64,000 bases of DNA from Paraburkholderia phenazinium (GTDB lineage: Bacteria > Pseudomonadota > Gammaproteobacteria > Burkholderiales > Burkholderiaceae). Every line of letters begins with the position of its first letter. The first letter of the stretch is position 1. The stretch spans positions 1 to 64,000 of the forward strand of contig NZ_FNCJ01000003.1 of assembly GCF_900100735.1 (NCBI RefSeq), read 5' to 3'. The notes under the pieces are model-generated. The model was not told the origin of the DNA, searched no databases, and saw nothing but the letters and a program-made list of their open reading frames with translations. A program made the translations under genes and the position numbers. Shown here in pieces: positions 1 to 8,809 of the stretch.

Positions 1-425
1 CGTCGAGCACCTACCTGATCGGGGCGGTGACGCTGGGCGTGTCGTACAGCAACACGCAGTACAAGGCGAGCAGCTTCTCGCTCTTCAAGGGCAAGGAGAC
101 CTTCAACTCGGCGGGCGCGACGGCCTCGTGGCAGGTCAACCCGGCGCTGCGCGTCGCGGCGGGCTACGACTACACGGCGGGCACGTCGATCCAGGGCCAG
201 TCGAGTCCGAAGTACAACCAGTTCAACCTGTCGACGTTCTACTTCCTGTCCAAGCGTACGGCGCTGTACGGTCTGGTCGGCTATCAGAAGGCGAGCGGCA
301 AGACCCTTGACCAGTACGGCAACATCGTGAACGCGACGGCGTCGATCGGCGACGTGGCGAACGGCATCTCGTCGGCCGGCGACACGCAGACGCTGGTGCG
401 TGTGGGTATCCGTCACACTTTCTAG
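1..425 (+). CDS. Porin, C-terminal part (5' end outside window)
   Basis: The reading frame is open from the window edge and ends in ...VRVGIRHTF. A C-terminal Phe and alternating beta-strand pattern are typical of the trimeric general porins of Burkholderiales (Gram-negative porin, OmpC-like). The visible 140 residues cover the last beta strands, including a segment of the form LSKRTALYGLVGYQ that nearly matches the corresponding part of the second porin at 56307-57488. It would sit in the outer membrane and pass small hydrophilic solutes. The N-terminal signal peptide and start lie outside the window, so length and specificity cannot be judged. A strong intrinsic terminator follows 60 bp downstream. 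Confidence 0.9.
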   Translation, partial: SSTYLIGAVTLGVSYSNTQYKASSFSLFKGKETFNSAGATASWQVNPALRVAAGYDYTAGTSIQGQSSPKYNQFNLSTFYFLSKRTALYGLVGYQKASGKTLDQYGNIVNATASIGDVANGISSAGDTQTLVRVGIRHTF

Positions 426-485
426 GCATCGGTATTGAGGCGCACGCGTCTGCGACCTTTTGGACGATGAGCTACAGCAGGTCAG

Positions 486-522
486 GCAGCCCGGGGTGTT
501 GTAACCCCGGGCTGCTTTTTTT
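486..522 (+). terminator. Rho-independent terminator of the porin gene
   Basis: A perfect 12-bp inverted repeat (486-497 with 504-515) encloses a 6-nt loop and is followed directly by seven T residues (516-522). It sits about 60 bp after the porin stop codon and is the clearest intrinsic terminator in the window. Confidence 0.9.
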
Positions 523-1116
523 CAATGTACGCCCTCAACCGCCTGAATCATCCCGATCAACGACTTGCCCCGGGCGCCTCCGGCTCCCGAGATTGCGCAT
601 AGCAGCCAAGGGCGAAAGAAGAGCAGAATTTTTGCAACATTTTTATTTCGCCGCCGCAATGGGTTGGGCAGCGTGTATGCGAGGCATGACCGGCACTTTT
701 TTTGATTGTTTCGAGTGCGGTTTATACGCTTCAGTCTCTCATTGACGCCGGATAGGCGAGAGGAGCAAAGGTGGCGCGACAGCCTGTGGCGATGACCCGG
801 ATGGCGCTCGGCACGGTGCATTCCATTATTGTGTACGAGCTTGCGCCTTGCAATCGAGGCGTCGTCATACTCTGGCAAAACGAGCGGACGGTAGGACGCC
901 GCCGCCTGCGAGCCGATGAGTAATTTTCACTGCGCCATTGAGTTGCCATTGGTGTTCATTTAGGTATTATTCTGGATATTTTTTTAAAAATACTGATTTA
1001 GACAAACCTGTCTGGTTGACTTTTCATTTAAAATGACTACGTTTTTTGTTGGAGAGGGAATAACGTGAGCCAGGCATTTTTATGGCCCATTGTTTTAATC
1101 GAGGCAGATACATTGA
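523..1116. other. Intergenic region, no supported gene
   Basis: Nearly 600 bp without a convincing gene. The second half (about 930-1060) is clearly more AT-rich than the surroundings and has T and A runs, which would suit a promoter for the small gene at 1117. A TTGACT hexamer at 1016-1021 has no good -10 at the usual distance. Short open frames here have no recognisable features. Confidence 0.5.
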
Positions 1117-1341
1117 ATGAAGAGTCGAGTGTCGACGGGGGTTGTCGTGGGTGACTGGATCGAGATCATGATCGGGTTGATGATCCTGAATTTTGTGCTG
1201 TTCATCGTATCCTGCCTGCTGGAACTCCTTTCCATCAACAAGGAATCGCGGCGGCTGGACGAAATGCTCGACGGGCAACGCAGGGCGGCGGGGCTGGAGA
1301 GCCGCAAGCCGTCAACCGCAGCGAACCGTTGGCGTCGCTAG
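1117..1341 (+). CDS. Small hypothetical single-span membrane protein
   Basis: 74 residues with one strongly hydrophobic stretch (about residues 17-38, IMIGLMILNFVLFIVSCLLE), followed by a charged, Arg-rich tail. A GAGG-type ribosome site lies about ten bases before the ATG. The pattern suits a small inner-membrane protein with a cytoplasmic basic tail. I recognise no family, and there is no operon partner: the next gene starts 130 bp later. It could be a chance frame, but the coherent TM segment and AT-rich upstream DNA favour a real gene. Confidence 0.4.
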   Translation: MKSRVSTGVVVGDWIEIMIGLMILNFVLFIVSCLLELLSINKESRRLDEMLDGQRRAAGLESRKPSTAANRWRR

Positions 1342-1471
1342 TCTCAGGTCTTGCGCCAAACTGTCGTTAACCCGATTGGCGCTCTCCCGATCGCCACTAC
1401 AATCGATCGCCGCCACCTCGCGCCCCTTCGCCAGGCTGGGCGGCGCAACCATCGTAAATAGAGGGGACAAC

Positions 1472-1801
1472 ATGATTCGCACGTATGCCGTGCTGCTGGT
1501 TGCCATACTGCTTGCCGTGCTGGCAGGCTGCGGCAACAAGGAAGGCGACGAGTTTGTCGGCAAGTGGCAGAGCACCAAAAGCCGGGAAAGCATAGAGATC
1601 TCCCGCAACGACGACGGTTTCATCATTGCCAATACCACGTCAGGCGGTATGAAGGGCGCGATGGCCTCGGCCTCCTATCGTAATGGCGTACTGGAGGTCA
1701 ATGCGACGGGCGGGGCTGAGAACGTCATCTACGACAAGCAGCACGACAGGCTCGTGTTGCCCACCATGACGGGCATGACGCCGTTCGAGCGGGTAAAGTA
1801 A
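1472..1801 (+). CDS. Small predicted lipoprotein
   Basis: 109 residues. The N-terminus is a short hydrophobic signal ending in the lipobox LAGC (Cys20), so the mature protein should be lipidated and anchored in the periplasm. The chosen ATG at 1472 places this signal at the very start and is preceded by a GAGGGG ribosome site; the longer open frame upstream is not credible. The mature part is a small polar domain (EFVGKWQS..., then ...RLVLPTMTGMTPFERV) whose layout recalls small lipocalin-like domains that begin with a GKW motif. That resemblance is only an inference and no function can be assigned. Confidence 0.75.
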   Translation: MIRTYAVLLVAILLAVLAGCGNKEGDEFVGKWQSTKSRESIEISRNDDGFIIANTTSGGMKGAMASASYRNGVLEVNATGGAENVIYDKQHDRLVLPTMTGMTPFERVK

Positions 1802-1922
1802 ACCCACCCCGCGCGGCGGGCGTGGCCGCCAGGGTCGGAACGCCCCCTGCTACTATACGGGTCGCCGCATCGGCGCTGCGTCCGTCCGGATGTGCAGCGC
1901 GGCCGTTACCGTCAAATCCATC

Positions 1923-2786
1923 ATGTCGCTGATTCGCTTGCTTGATCCGTGGGAGCCGTCATTCGCTCTGGTCGCCGTGTTCGTCGTGGTGGCCGTGCTG
2001 TTTGCGCGCGGCTCGCGCCGCCTGCGGATCGGCATGGTCCGGCGGGTCGCGTTCTGGACCGGCCTTGGGCTGTTCTATATTGCGCTGCACACGCGGCTCG
2101 ACTATTACGCCGAGCACCAGTTTTTCGTGCATCGGCTCCAGCACCTGATGCTGCACCACCTGGCGCCGCTGATCCTGATGGCCGCCTATCCGGGCGCCGC
2201 CCTGCGCGCCGGCTTGCCGCTGCGCTGGCGCAGTGCGCTGCGGCGCTGGCAGCACCGCAGGTTCGTGCGCTTCGTCGCGGCGATCGTGCTGCATCCCACC
2301 TTCATCTCCGCTGCGTTCGTCGTGTCGGTGGTGTTCTGGCTAATTCCGTCGGTTCAGTTCATCGCCATGCTGGACTGGCGCATCTACACGTTCATGAACT
2401 GGTCGGTGGCGGTGAGCGGGCTGCTGTACTGGTGGATGCTGCTCGATCACCGTCCCAGCCCGCCGAGCCGTACCCGGCCCGGTCTGCGGGTGCTGTCGCC
2501 GGTCATTACGATGACGCCGCAGATTCTGGTGGGCGCGATCATCACGTTTTCCTCGCATGACCTCTATCCAGTGTTTACGCTCTGCGGCCGCGCGTTTACG
2601 TCGCTGCCCGCCGTGCTCGACCAGAGCCTGGGCGGTCTCATCATGTGGGTGCCGGCAGGGGTGCTCGAAGCGATCGGCGCGATGATGGCGCTGCGTCACA
2701 TGATGCGGCTGTCGACCCTGCCCGCGCGGGTGCCGCCCAAGGCCAAACGCGGCGGGCCCGGCGGCAAGGCGGCGCTGCAGGGGTGA
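1923..2786 (+). CDS. ctaG: Cytochrome c oxidase assembly factor, CtaG (caa3) family
   Basis: 287 residues and about seven predicted membrane segments. The signature is a His-rich stretch between helices (FFVHRLQHLMLHHLAPLIL), typical of the caa3-type CtaG family (Bacillus CtaG-like), proposed to help copper delivery to the CuB site of heme-copper oxidases. It would act in the cytoplasmic membrane. I use the ATG at 1923 (MSLIRLLDPWEPS) rather than the one at 1890, because the family usually starts just before the DPWEPS-type segment. The tail is basic and Gly/Pro-rich. No oxidase genes are adjacent, so the target oxidase cannot be named. Confidence 0.8.
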   Translation: MSLIRLLDPWEPSFALVAVFVVVAVLFARGSRRLRIGMVRRVAFWTGLGLFYIALHTRLDYYAEHQFFVHRLQHLMLHHLAPLILMAAYPGAALRAGLPLRWRSALRRWQHRRFVRFVAAIVLHPTFISAAFVVSVVFWLIPSVQFIAMLDWRIYTFMNWSVAVSGLLYWWMLLDHRPSPPSRTRPGLRVLSPVITMTPQILVGAIITFSSHDLYPVFTLCGRAFTSLPAVLDQSLGGLIMWVPAGVLEAIGAMMALRHMMRLSTLPARVPPKAKRGGPGGKAALQG

Positions 2787-3181
2787 GTGAGGCGGCAGGC
2801 GCGCTTTTTAGGGGCGCTCAGCCACTTTGTCGTACCGCCGGCCGCCTGCGATAAAGGTATGAAGATACCGCTGATGATTCCAGATCTCGAAACCACGGTC
2901 GCGATCGATGTGAAATCGGCGTCGATTTTGCCCCTGTCCGTTACCCTCCAAAGAGGGCGGCGACGCGTCCCATCCCCCTGCTAGCGACTTTCGTTTCAGA
3001 TCGTCCTGGGGCATATTCTCAAGAGAACATAGACAGCCGGAGGGCAGAGCCTCGCCTCGCAAGCGCGCTCGCCCTCGTGCGGAGACAATCGCCACCGTGG
3101 GGAGTCAGGTACGTGTCGAGACAACGGGTTCTAACCTTGCGCTATCGGCTGGCCCGGCGGCTGGTCGAGAGGCGGGCACAG
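2787..3181. other. Intergenic region before the diguanylate cyclase
   Basis: About 395 bp between ctaG and the cyclase. The cyclase frame stays open back to GTG codons at 3113 and 3077, so part of this region could be coding. A small palindrome, GGTAT-GAAG-ATACC, lies at 2856-2869. No clear promoter or RNA gene is visible. Confidence 0.4.
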
Positions 3182-4759
3182 ATGTTTCGGTGGATCGGAC
3201 GGCACCCGTTGTTCGTGGGCATGTTCGGCATGCTCTCCGCCAGCCTGATGGCGGCGCTGACGTTCCAGGCGTTCTACAACGGCCGCGCGGAGGAACTCCG
3301 GCACGCCGCCGAGAACTCGCGCAATCTTGTTGCGATCATCGCCGCGGATCTGCAACGCAGTGTGGCGATCTACGATGTCTCCTTGCAAGGCGTGGTGGCC
3401 GATGCCGAGCGCCAGGAAACGTGGACCCTGCCGTTGTACATTCGCCAGCGCGTGCTGTTCGATCGCGGCATGAACTCCTGGTTCTTTGGCGACGCCTACG
3501 TGCTTGACGCGCAAGGCTACGTGAAAGCGTCGCAGAGCGGACGGACCTATCCTGGCGTCTCGTTCGCCAGGCGCGACTATTTCCTCGTGCATCAGTCCGA
3601 CCCCTCGCTCGGAATGTACATTTCCCGGCCGTATGCGTCGCAAGTCCGCAATGGCGCGCTGGCGGTGGCAATGTCGCGGCGTATCAACGGTCCGAATGGC
3701 GCTTTCGCCGGGGTCGCGCTAGTCAGTTTCCGGATCGAGTATTTCGGGCAACTGCTGGAACGTATCGATCTCGGCCCGCAAGGCGGCGCCTTCATCATGC
3801 TCGACGACGGCACGCTGCTCGCAAGCCGGCCGGCGACGCGCGGCGGGGTTGGCGCCAACTATTCGAATACGCCTAATTTTCCGGCGCTGGTTCACGAGCA
3901 GTCGGGCACCTTTGTGTCGAAGGCGAGCGCCGACCGCGTCGAGCGCATCTATACCTTCGCGCATGTCCCGGGCGCGCCGCTGATCGTGGGAATTGCGCCG
4001 GCCGTGCACGATGTGCTCACGAGCTGGCGGCGGCGCAGCGAGCTCGCGCTGTTGATGACGGTGCTGCTCGGCGGCGCCTATGTGGCGGTGTCGTGGCTGT
4101 TCGCGTTCGCGCTGCGCGACAAGGTACTGGCCGAGGCCGAGTTGAAGCGGATTGCCTCGACCGACGCCTTGACCGGCCTCAATAACCGCCGCGCCTTCGA
4201 CCGCCGGCTCGCCCAGGAGTGGCGGCGCGCGCTGCGCGAGCAGACGCCGCTGGCGCTGCTGTTCATGGACATCGACTATTTCAAGCGTTTCAACGACACC
4301 TATGGCCACGCGATGGGCGACGAGGTGCTGAGCGTCGTGGCCGAGCGCATTGTGTCCGGCACCCGGCGTCCGCTCGATTTTGCCGCACGCTATGGTGGCG
4401 AGGAGTTCGCGGTCGTGTTGCCTGACACCGCGCTCGAGGGGGCGCTCAAGGTGGCGGAAAAGATCCGCAAGCGCGTCGAATCCGCGGGCCTCGAACACAA
4501 GGGGGCGCAGAGCGGTCACGTGACGATCAGCGTGGGTTGCGCCGTGTGCCACCCGCCGGAGGGCGGCAGCGCGGCGGACCTGCTGGCCGCCGCCGATGCC
4601 CAGTTGTACGCCGCCAAAGCCGCGGGGCGCAATCAGGTGCGATGGCTGCAAACCGGTGTTGCAGACGGCGCCGGGGCAGTCGTGGCGAGCGTGCAGAAAA
4701 GCGCCGCGGCCGCAACGCCCGCGGCGGACGGCACGATGAGCCGCCGGGATCATGTGTGA
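3182..4759 (+). CDS. Membrane diguanylate cyclase (Cache-like sensor + GGDEF)
   Basis: 525 residues. A first membrane helix (about residues 11-32) and a second (about 289-312) flank a periplasmic region of about 250 residues that resembles a double-Cache/PDC sensor. The C-terminal GGDEF domain carries an intact GGEEF active site (about 405-409). An RPLD sequence five residues before it fits the product-inhibition I-site (RxxD), so it should make c-di-GMP from GTP with feedback control. Start: ATG 3182 (MFRWIGRHP) just before TM1; upstream GTG starts are possible. It is the first gene of a same-strand run with wecB, the BcsB-like gene, nfrB and nfrA. E. coli uses the cyclase DgcJ to drive the matching pathway, so this cyclase is probably the dedicated activator. 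Confidence 0.92.
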   Translation: MFRWIGRHPLFVGMFGMLSASLMAALTFQAFYNGRAEELRHAAENSRNLVAIIAADLQRSVAIYDVSLQGVVADAERQETWTLPLYIRQRVLFDRGMNSWFFGDAYVLDAQGYVKASQSGRTYPGVSFARRDYFLVHQSDPSLGMYISRPYASQVRNGALAVAMSRRINGPNGAFAGVALVSFRIEYFGQLLERIDLGPQGGAFIMLDDGTLLASRPATRGGVGANYSNTPNFPALVHEQSGTFVSKASADRVERIYTFAHVPGAPLIVGIAPAVHDVLTSWRRRSELALLMTVLLGGAYVAVSWLFAFALRDKVLAEAELKRIASTDALTGLNNRRAFDRRLAQEWRRALREQTPLALLFMDIDYFKRFNDTYGHAMGDEVLSVVAERIVSGTRRPLDFAARYGGEEFAVVLPDTALEGALKVAEKIRKRVESAGLEHKGAQSGHVTISVGCAVCHPPEGGSAADLLAAADAQLYAAKAAGRNQVRWLQTGVADGAGAVVASVQKSAAAATPAADGTMSRRDHV

Positions 4760-5125
4760 ACACGACCCCGCGCAGACTGGAATTACCAGTTTAAATTCGC
4801 CTGCAAACCATCCGTATAATCATTCGCAGTGCATAGGGAGTGAAAATCACCTAAGCTTTTAGCGCAGGTAAAGGTTACGTCCAACGATTGTTAAATCGCA
4901 TCGGGTTGGAAAGCGTTACCGTCTGATGCATTGGTTCGGACAAAAGCACGCTCGGTCGCTCCGGCTAAGGCTCCACAGGTTCGAATTAACAATGTAAAGT
5001 TACGCCCGCTGGCTTTGAGCCAGATAATCAATGTTTAAATCGAGGGCAAAGGTAAATGGACGGCATCGCGAGGTGGAAATCGTTGCCGTGTTGCCAGTCC
5101 ATTATGAACACCCGATCCAAAGGGA
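4760..5125 (+). promoter_or_regulatory. Leader/promoter region of the polysaccharide operon
   Basis: 366 bp between the cyclase and wecB, AT-richer than both. A perfect TATAAT hexamer lies at 4815-4820, with TTAAAT at 4791-4796 (18-bp spacing) as a weak -35. Transcription from it would give a leader of about 300 nt before wecB. A small hairpin (ACTGG/CCAGT, 4776-4790) overlaps the -35 region. A GGTTCGAATT sequence near 4979 looks like a tRNA T-arm, but no cloverleaf surrounds it. Confidence 0.45.
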
Positions 5126-6325
5126 ATGCCTGTGCGTATAGTTTCCATTTTCGGCACCCGGCCTGAAGCGATCAAGATGGCTCCGCTCGTGAAGCGGCTC
5201 GAGGCCGATCCGGACGTGCAGTCCGTGGTCTGCGTGACGGGCCAGCATCGCAGCATGCTCAAACAGGTGCTCGACCTGTTCGGTATCGTCCCGGCTCACG
5301 ATCTCGAAGTAATGACGGCGAACCAGTCGCTCAATGGCCTGGCCTCGCGCCTGTTTGCGGGGCTCGACGATATACTCGTAGCCGAGCAGCCGGACCGCGT
5401 GCTGGTGCACGGCGATACGGCTACGAGCATGGCCGGCGCGCTCGCGGCGTTTCACCGGCGCATTCCGGTTGGCCATGTCGAGGCGGGACTGCGCACCGGT
5501 AACCTGATGGAGCCCTGGCCTGAAGAGATGAACCGGCGCGTGGTCGACGTGGTCAGCGACTTGCTGTTTGCGCCCACCGCCAGTTCGAAGGCCAACTTGC
5601 TTGCCGAAGCGCTGAGCGGTCAGGTGATCGTCACCGGCAACACGGTGATCGATGCGCTGCGCCTGATGTGCACGCGGCTCGATCAGGACGCGCCGCTGCG
5701 CGAGGCGATCGACGCACGCCTGCCGGCCATCGACCCCAGCTTGCCGTTGCTGCTGGTCACCGGGCATCGCCGCGAGAGCTTCGGCGATGGCTTCGACCAT
5801 ATCTGCGCGGCGCTCGCCACGCTCGCGCAGACCGGCAAGCTGCAGATCGTCTATCCGGTTCATATGAATCCGAACGTCCGCGGTCCGGTGCTGGCCGCGC
5901 TCGACAATATTCCCAACGTGTTTCTGACCGCGCCGCTCGAATATCCGGACTTCGTGCGCCTGATGCAGCGTGCCAGCATTGTGCTGACCGATTCCGGCGG
6001 CGTGCAGGAGGAGGCGCCTGCGCTCGGCAAGCCGGTACTGGTGATGCGCGACGTGACCGAGCGCCCCGAAGCGCTGGCGGCGGGCACCGTGCGGTTGGTC
6101 GGCACCGAACGCGATTCGATTGTCCGCGCCGTGCTCGAACTGGTCGACAACGAGCAGGAGCGGCGCGCCTTTGCGCGACGCGTCAACCCGTATGGCGACG
6201 GCCACGCTTCCGAGCGCATCGTCGCGGCGCTCACCGGTAAGCCGTTCGAAGCGTTTCCGAGCGACACCTTGCCGGGCTACCGTCATCCGCTATTCGTGTT
6301 GCAGGGCGGGACAGCATCGATGTAA
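5126..6325 (+). CDS. wecB: UDP-N-acetylglucosamine 2-epimerase (non-hydrolysing)
   Basis: 399 residues, normal for the family. It interconverts UDP-GlcNAc and UDP-ManNAc in the cytosol. Recognisable segments are the N-terminal GTRPEAIKMAP motif, GHRRES near the middle, VHMNPNVR, and the C-terminal nucleotide-binding TDSGGVQEEAPALGKPVL. The ATG at 5126 has an AAGGGA just upstream. It is followed by the BcsB-like, nfrB and nfrA genes. In E. coli, WecB (once called NfrC) is genetically required together with NfrA and NfrB for phage N4 adsorption because it feeds a ManNAc-containing glycan. Its presence inside this operon argues that the polymer made here contains ManNAc. No wecC or other enterobacterial-antigen genes are adjacent. 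Confidence 0.95.
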   Translation: MPVRIVSIFGTRPEAIKMAPLVKRLEADPDVQSVVCVTGQHRSMLKQVLDLFGIVPAHDLEVMTANQSLNGLASRLFAGLDDILVAEQPDRVLVHGDTATSMAGALAAFHRRIPVGHVEAGLRTGNLMEPWPEEMNRRVVDVVSDLLFAPTASSKANLLAEALSGQVIVTGNTVIDALRLMCTRLDQDAPLREAIDARLPAIDPSLPLLLVTGHRRESFGDGFDHICAALATLAQTGKLQIVYPVHMNPNVRGPVLAALDNIPNVFLTAPLEYPDFVRLMQRASIVLTDSGGVQEEAPALGKPVLVMRDVTERPEALAAGTVRLVGTERDSIVRAVLELVDNEQERRAFARRVNPYGDGHASERIVAALTGKPFEAFPSDTLPGYRHPLFVLQGGTASM

Positions 6326-6500
6326 GGCCCGCGCTGCAGCAACCGGCCTGATCTGCCGGTGCGATGCAGGTAACGCGCATCGCGCGCGCCAACTGCGAGA
6401 TCCACACATGTATTCGATATGCCGGGCAATGAGCTGCGCGTTGTGCACTGCAGACGCCTGCTCCTTTGCCGATAACACAGATAACAAGGAACCCAGCCAC

Positions 6501-8807
6501 GTGAGAGCCCAACCGATTTGGCGTCCCGATACGCCCCGCCTGTCGCACACTGCATGGCCTCGCGCCGCCAGCGCGCTGCGCATGACAGCGCTCGCAACCC
6601 TGCTCGCTGCACCCGCAGCGCAAGCAGCGCCCGGCGATCTCGCCGCTGCATTCGCGCAGCTTGGCCAAGGGCGGGTCGAATCGCGCACGGTGTCGCTCGC
6701 GGACCTCGGCTTGCGCGAGCCGCTGTTGCTGCGCGCCCCCGATGCGAGCCAGGAGCTGTATCTGCCGGTGCCGGCTGGCTTGCCTATCAGCGGCGCGGCC
6801 TTGCAGATCGACGGCAACTATCTGCGCGGCGATGGCGGCCGGACCACCATGCTGCTCACGCTCGACGGCTCGCCGGTGGTCGCGCGCAGTGTCGGCGAAA
6901 CGCAGGGCGATGGCTCGATCAACATTGGTGTCGACGGTGCGCCGCGGCCCTCGGGTTTCGTGCGCGTCGGCATGCAATGGTCGTCGGTGCTCAACGACAA
7001 CTTCTGTACCGATCAGACCGCGATCGGCAACCTGTGGCGCATCGCGCCGACATCGCGTCTCACCTATCAGTTCGATCCCTCGGCGATCCACGACGTGCGC
7101 ACCGCGTGGAGCGCGCTACCTGCCGCGCCGGTGGTGCTGGTGGGCGGCAAGCGCCTGAGCGCAGCCGGCTACGACGCGGCGTGGCGGGTCGAGGCCCTGC
7201 TGATGCGCGCAGGGGCGAGCCCTGTGACGCAACTGTTGCCCGCTGTTGGCGACACGGTGAATCTGGCCAACCTGAGCGTGCCGGCCGCACTGCAAGCGGT
7301 GCCGGCATTTGCTGCACTGGCTGCGGGCGGCCAGCACAAGATTGCCAATCCGGCCGAACTGGGGGCCTTGCTCGCGCTAGCGCCGGCACCCGGTTTTGCA
7401 CCGAGCGTGGTGGTGGCGGACGACACGCTGCGCGGCTCGGTGAATACCGCACTCGATGCGTTGCGCGCCCAGGTGGCGGGCGTCTCGGCGGACGCCGCGA
7501 GTGCCTTCGACACATGGCGCAGCGGCACACTTGGGCCGCTTGGCGCGCCGCTCGTGGCGGGTGAGGTGCGCCTCGCGCAAGTGGGCGGCCGTGCGGCGGT
7601 GGTGGTTGGCGACAGCAAGGGTGTGGCGGCCCTGTCGCGCACGTGGACTCCCATTGACGTCTCAAACCGCCTCGTCGTGCATGAGCTGGAGGATGCGCCG
7701 AACGTGAGTGCCGGCGGCACCACCGACAAGCTCGCGCTCTCGCTGGTGGGCGGCGAGCCGCGCTCGCTCGACGTGCTGACCAGCGCCGCGTGGGAGGCGC
7801 ATTTCGATCTGGCCGCTGCGTCGCGCAACGGCAAGGTGCCGCGTAAAGTGGTGCTGGATCTGGCCGCCGCGCCTGCCTCGAATCGCAACGCACAGACCGC
7901 GTCGATCTTTTTCAATGGCGTGCTGATCGGCTCGCAACTGCTCGATACAAACGGCCGCGCCCAACGCGTGGTAGCAGACATCCCGGTGTACGCGCTCGGC
8001 GCGACCAACCTTCTGCGCGTGGTGTTCCAGCGGCAGCCGGAGGGCGGCTGCCAGCCGCGGGCGCAAGGCTATCCGGCGGCGGTCCTGCCCGGCAGCTATC
8101 TGCAGCTTGGCGAGGCGCCGCTCGGCGACGATTTCACTGGCATGGTGGTGCGCTTCTCGGGTGGTGCGGACCTGCTGGTGCCTGACGCGTATCTGAGCGA
8201 TCCGCTCGGCTCGTTGCCGCGTGTCGCACGGGTGGCCAACGCCGCTAGCGTGTCGCCGGCCCGCGCCACGCTGACGGTGGTGCCGGACGGGCAGAGCGCA
8301 AAGGCCGGCAATGCGTTTCTTGCCTTCGACGTGGCGCTCGACAGCGAGACTGCCCACGCGAGCTTCGCGGCCGACCGCCTGACGCTCACCGGCCGCTCGG
8401 GCAACGTGCTGGCCGATCTGTCCGGACTCGACAAGCTTGGGGTGATCGAAGTCGTACGGGCGGGCGGTGCGCCCGGCGTCGTCTACCGTACGCTCGGCGC
8501 GGATGCGCCGGTGCTGCCGGCCACGCTCGCCTCCTTGCACGGCGACGTCGCGCTGGTCGATGCGAGCGGCGTGCTCAAGCAGTTCGACACCCAGCACGAG
8601 GGCGCCGTGCCGGCCATCGACGACCAGCGTAGCTGGTTTATCAGGCATTGGATCAGTTGGGTACTGCCGACGGTCGCAATCGTCCTCCTGCTGCTACTGT
8701 TGGCAGCCGCGCGCATCGCCCGGCGCCATGCCGCTGCACGCAGCGCGGCGCAGACGCAGCCGCCGGCCGATCCGGCCAACCCGGCGGACAACCAGCAACA
8801 AGGCTGA
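6501..8807 (+). CDS. BcsB-like periplasmic subunit of a synthase-dependent polysaccharide system
   Basis: 768 residues from the GTG at 6501 (AAGGA upstream); an ATG at 6408 is an alternative. The N-terminus is a cleavable-type signal (hydrophobic stretch ending APAAQA). The body is beta-rich, with a segment around FCTDQTAIGNLWRIAPTS that resembles the carbohydrate-binding part of cellulose synthase subunit BcsB. The C-terminus has one membrane helix (LPTVAIVLLLLLLAAARI) and a basic, Pro/Gln-rich cytosolic tail. This copies the BcsB plan: a periplasmic body tethered next to the synthase. It stops 2 bp before the nfrB start, so the products probably form one complex in which this protein guides the nascent chain across the periplasm. 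Family assignment is by pattern and moderately secure. Confidence 0.7.
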   Translation: MRAQPIWRPDTPRLSHTAWPRAASALRMTALATLLAAPAAQAAPGDLAAAFAQLGQGRVESRTVSLADLGLREPLLLRAPDASQELYLPVPAGLPISGAALQIDGNYLRGDGGRTTMLLTLDGSPVVARSVGETQGDGSINIGVDGAPRPSGFVRVGMQWSSVLNDNFCTDQTAIGNLWRIAPTSRLTYQFDPSAIHDVRTAWSALPAAPVVLVGGKRLSAAGYDAAWRVEALLMRAGASPVTQLLPAVGDTVNLANLSVPAALQAVPAFAALAAGGQHKIANPAELGALLALAPAPGFAPSVVVADDTLRGSVNTALDALRAQVAGVSADAASAFDTWRSGTLGPLGAPLVAGEVRLAQVGGRAAVVVGDSKGVAALSRTWTPIDVSNRLVVHELEDAPNVSAGGTTDKLALSLVGGEPRSLDVLTSAAWEAHFDLAAASRNGKVPRKVVLDLAAAPASNRNAQTASIFFNGVLIGSQLLDTNGRAQRVVADIPVYALGATNLLRVVFQRQPEGGCQPRAQGYPAAVLPGSYLQLGEAPLGDDFTGMVVRFSGGADLLVPDAYLSDPLGSLPRVARVANAASVSPARATLTVVPDGQSAKAGNAFLAFDVALDSETAHASFAADRLTLTGRSGNVLADLSGLDKLGVIEVVRAGGAPGVVYRTLGADAPVLPATLASLHGDVALVDASGVLKQFDTQHEGAVPAIDDQRSWFIRHWISWVLPTVAIVLLLLLLAAARIARRHAAARSAAQTQPPADPANPADNQQQG

Positions 8808-8809
8808 CC

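Noticed and set aside
1193..1471. Upstream extension of the lipoprotein frame
   Set aside because: It would bury the lipoprotein signal inside the protein; the ATG at 1472 has its own ribosome site.
3719..4753. Antisense frame over the GGDEF domain
   Set aside because: No family content; GGEEF and I-site are on the plus strand.
4970..4995. tRNA-like GGTTCGAATT sequence before wecB
   Set aside because: No acceptor stem, D arm or anticodon arm can be formed around it.
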